A DNA stretch of 35,602 bases from Pelotomaculum terephthalicicum JT (GTDB lineage: Bacteria > Bacillota > Desulfotomaculia > Desulfotomaculales > Pelotomaculaceae), in contig NZ_JAKNBL010000034.1 in assembly GCF_022410535.1 (NCBI RefSeq), positions 1-35,602 on the forward strand, written 5' to 3'. How positions within the stretch are numbered: position 1 is the first letter of the stretch; each line of letters starts with the position of its first letter. The translations under genes were made by a program, and so were the position numbers. This document shows, piece by piece, positions 35,257 to 35,602 of the stretch. The notes beneath the pieces are model-generated. The model was not told where the DNA came from, did no database searches, and was given only the letters and a program-made list of their open reading frames with translations.

Positions 35257-35452
35257 ATTAAAGCGCAATATAAAGTGGTTAAGCTAGCCAGTAAAGGTCA
35301 AATGACTCTGACGAAGCGTATATCTTAATGGAGAAGAGATTATTTTAAAAAAGGTGAAAAATATTGTCACGATAACTATCTGGCTGAGGGTGGACCGCCA
35401 CTTTGTCCAGTATGGCTTTAATGTTTTGCTGTTAAAAGCCGTTACTGAATAA
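35257..35452 (+). pseudogene. Decayed AbrB/MazE-type antitoxin gene
   Basis: Two frames together resemble one AbrB-type swapped-hairpin domain. The first (35257-35328) reads VVKLASKGQMTLTKRI, like the family's SKGQ-T-P-K core; the second, shifted by +1 (35324-35452), reads LNGEEIILKKVKNIVTI, like the second half. The link is shortened by a few residues, the usual start ATG is ATT after AAAGGA, and the second frame runs on into an unrelated tail. It therefore looks like a degenerate antitoxin or transition regulator. No toxin gene is visible, and I see nothing further in 35453-35602. Confidence 0.55.
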
Positions 35453-35602
35453 AGGTGATTCATCTTTAATTATTAAATAGGCTCTCGGCATTAGATGGGA
35501 GGAATCATTAAATCTGGAATAAAGTAACTGGAAATTCTGGCATGCCAGGCTAAAAAGACTGTCCTTTTCACGACATTCCTAAAAATGGGCATGGCAAAGA
35601 AG

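Overview
The window reads as chromosomal DNA of a spore-forming, anaerobic member of the Clostridia, most like the Desulfotomaculum/Pelotomaculum group. This is inferred from gene content and gene order, not from a search. Supporting signs are a YlmC/YmxH-type PRC-barrel protein, LL-diaminopimelate aminotransferase (dapL), a CooT-like small protein, a split transketolase, a [4Fe-4S] uracil-DNA glycosylase, long-form HPF behind a sigma-H-type promoter, many GTG/TTG starts with strong Shine-Dalgarno sites, and mid-range GC.

Layout. 1-2641 (minus): response regulator, HlyD-type adaptor and the start of an ABC ATPase, a regulated MacAB-like efflux unit. 2798-4841: orphan adenine methylase, a c-di-GMP-I (GEMM) riboswitch with its own promoter and attenuator driving one 60-aa gene, and a convergent NadR-like P-loop protein. 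4935-8328: murJ, a PRC-barrel gene and metK with a leader ORF. 8329-11606: repeats, then an operon of a glycosyltransferase-like membrane protein, a GAF-GGDEF diguanylate cyclase and comFC. 11607-20134: cold-shock gene, hpf, secA, prfB (programmed +1 frameshift), a YitT/YvjA membrane protein and the two transketolase halves. 20200-25719: ftsE, ftsX, an M23 EnvC-like protein, an S41 protease and a MinJ-like PDZ protein. 25716-29917: cooT-like gene, uracil-DNA glycosylase, a convergent DUF2508 gene, an orphan lipoprotein binding protein and dapL. 30174-32744 (minus): AT-rich SGNH + MBOAT O-acylation cassette between strong terminators. 33066-35176: uvrB, then a decayed AbrB-type antitoxin gene.

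How it fits together. The order comFC ... hpf-secA-prfB-yvjA-ftsE-ftsX-ctpB-minJ ... uvrB is the Bacillus subtilis order, but the flagellar block that in Bacillus lies between comFC and hpf is absent, and a transketolase pair and an M23 gene are inserted. The ftsEX-M23-S41-PDZ run is a cell-wall remodelling/division module; murJ and dapL add peptidoglycan precursor functions. The diguanylate cyclase and the c-di-GMP riboswitch place both synthesis and sensing of that messenger within 7 kb.

The most interesting items are the riboswitch-controlled 60-aa gene, a 223-bp MITE-like element with perfect 15-bp inverted repeats and TTGA flanks, a family of heptamer-built inverted repeats, hairpins that cover Shine-Dalgarno sites, the metK leader ORF, a DnaA-box cluster far from any expected origin gene, and a His-to-Asp change at a zinc-ligand position of the M23 protein.
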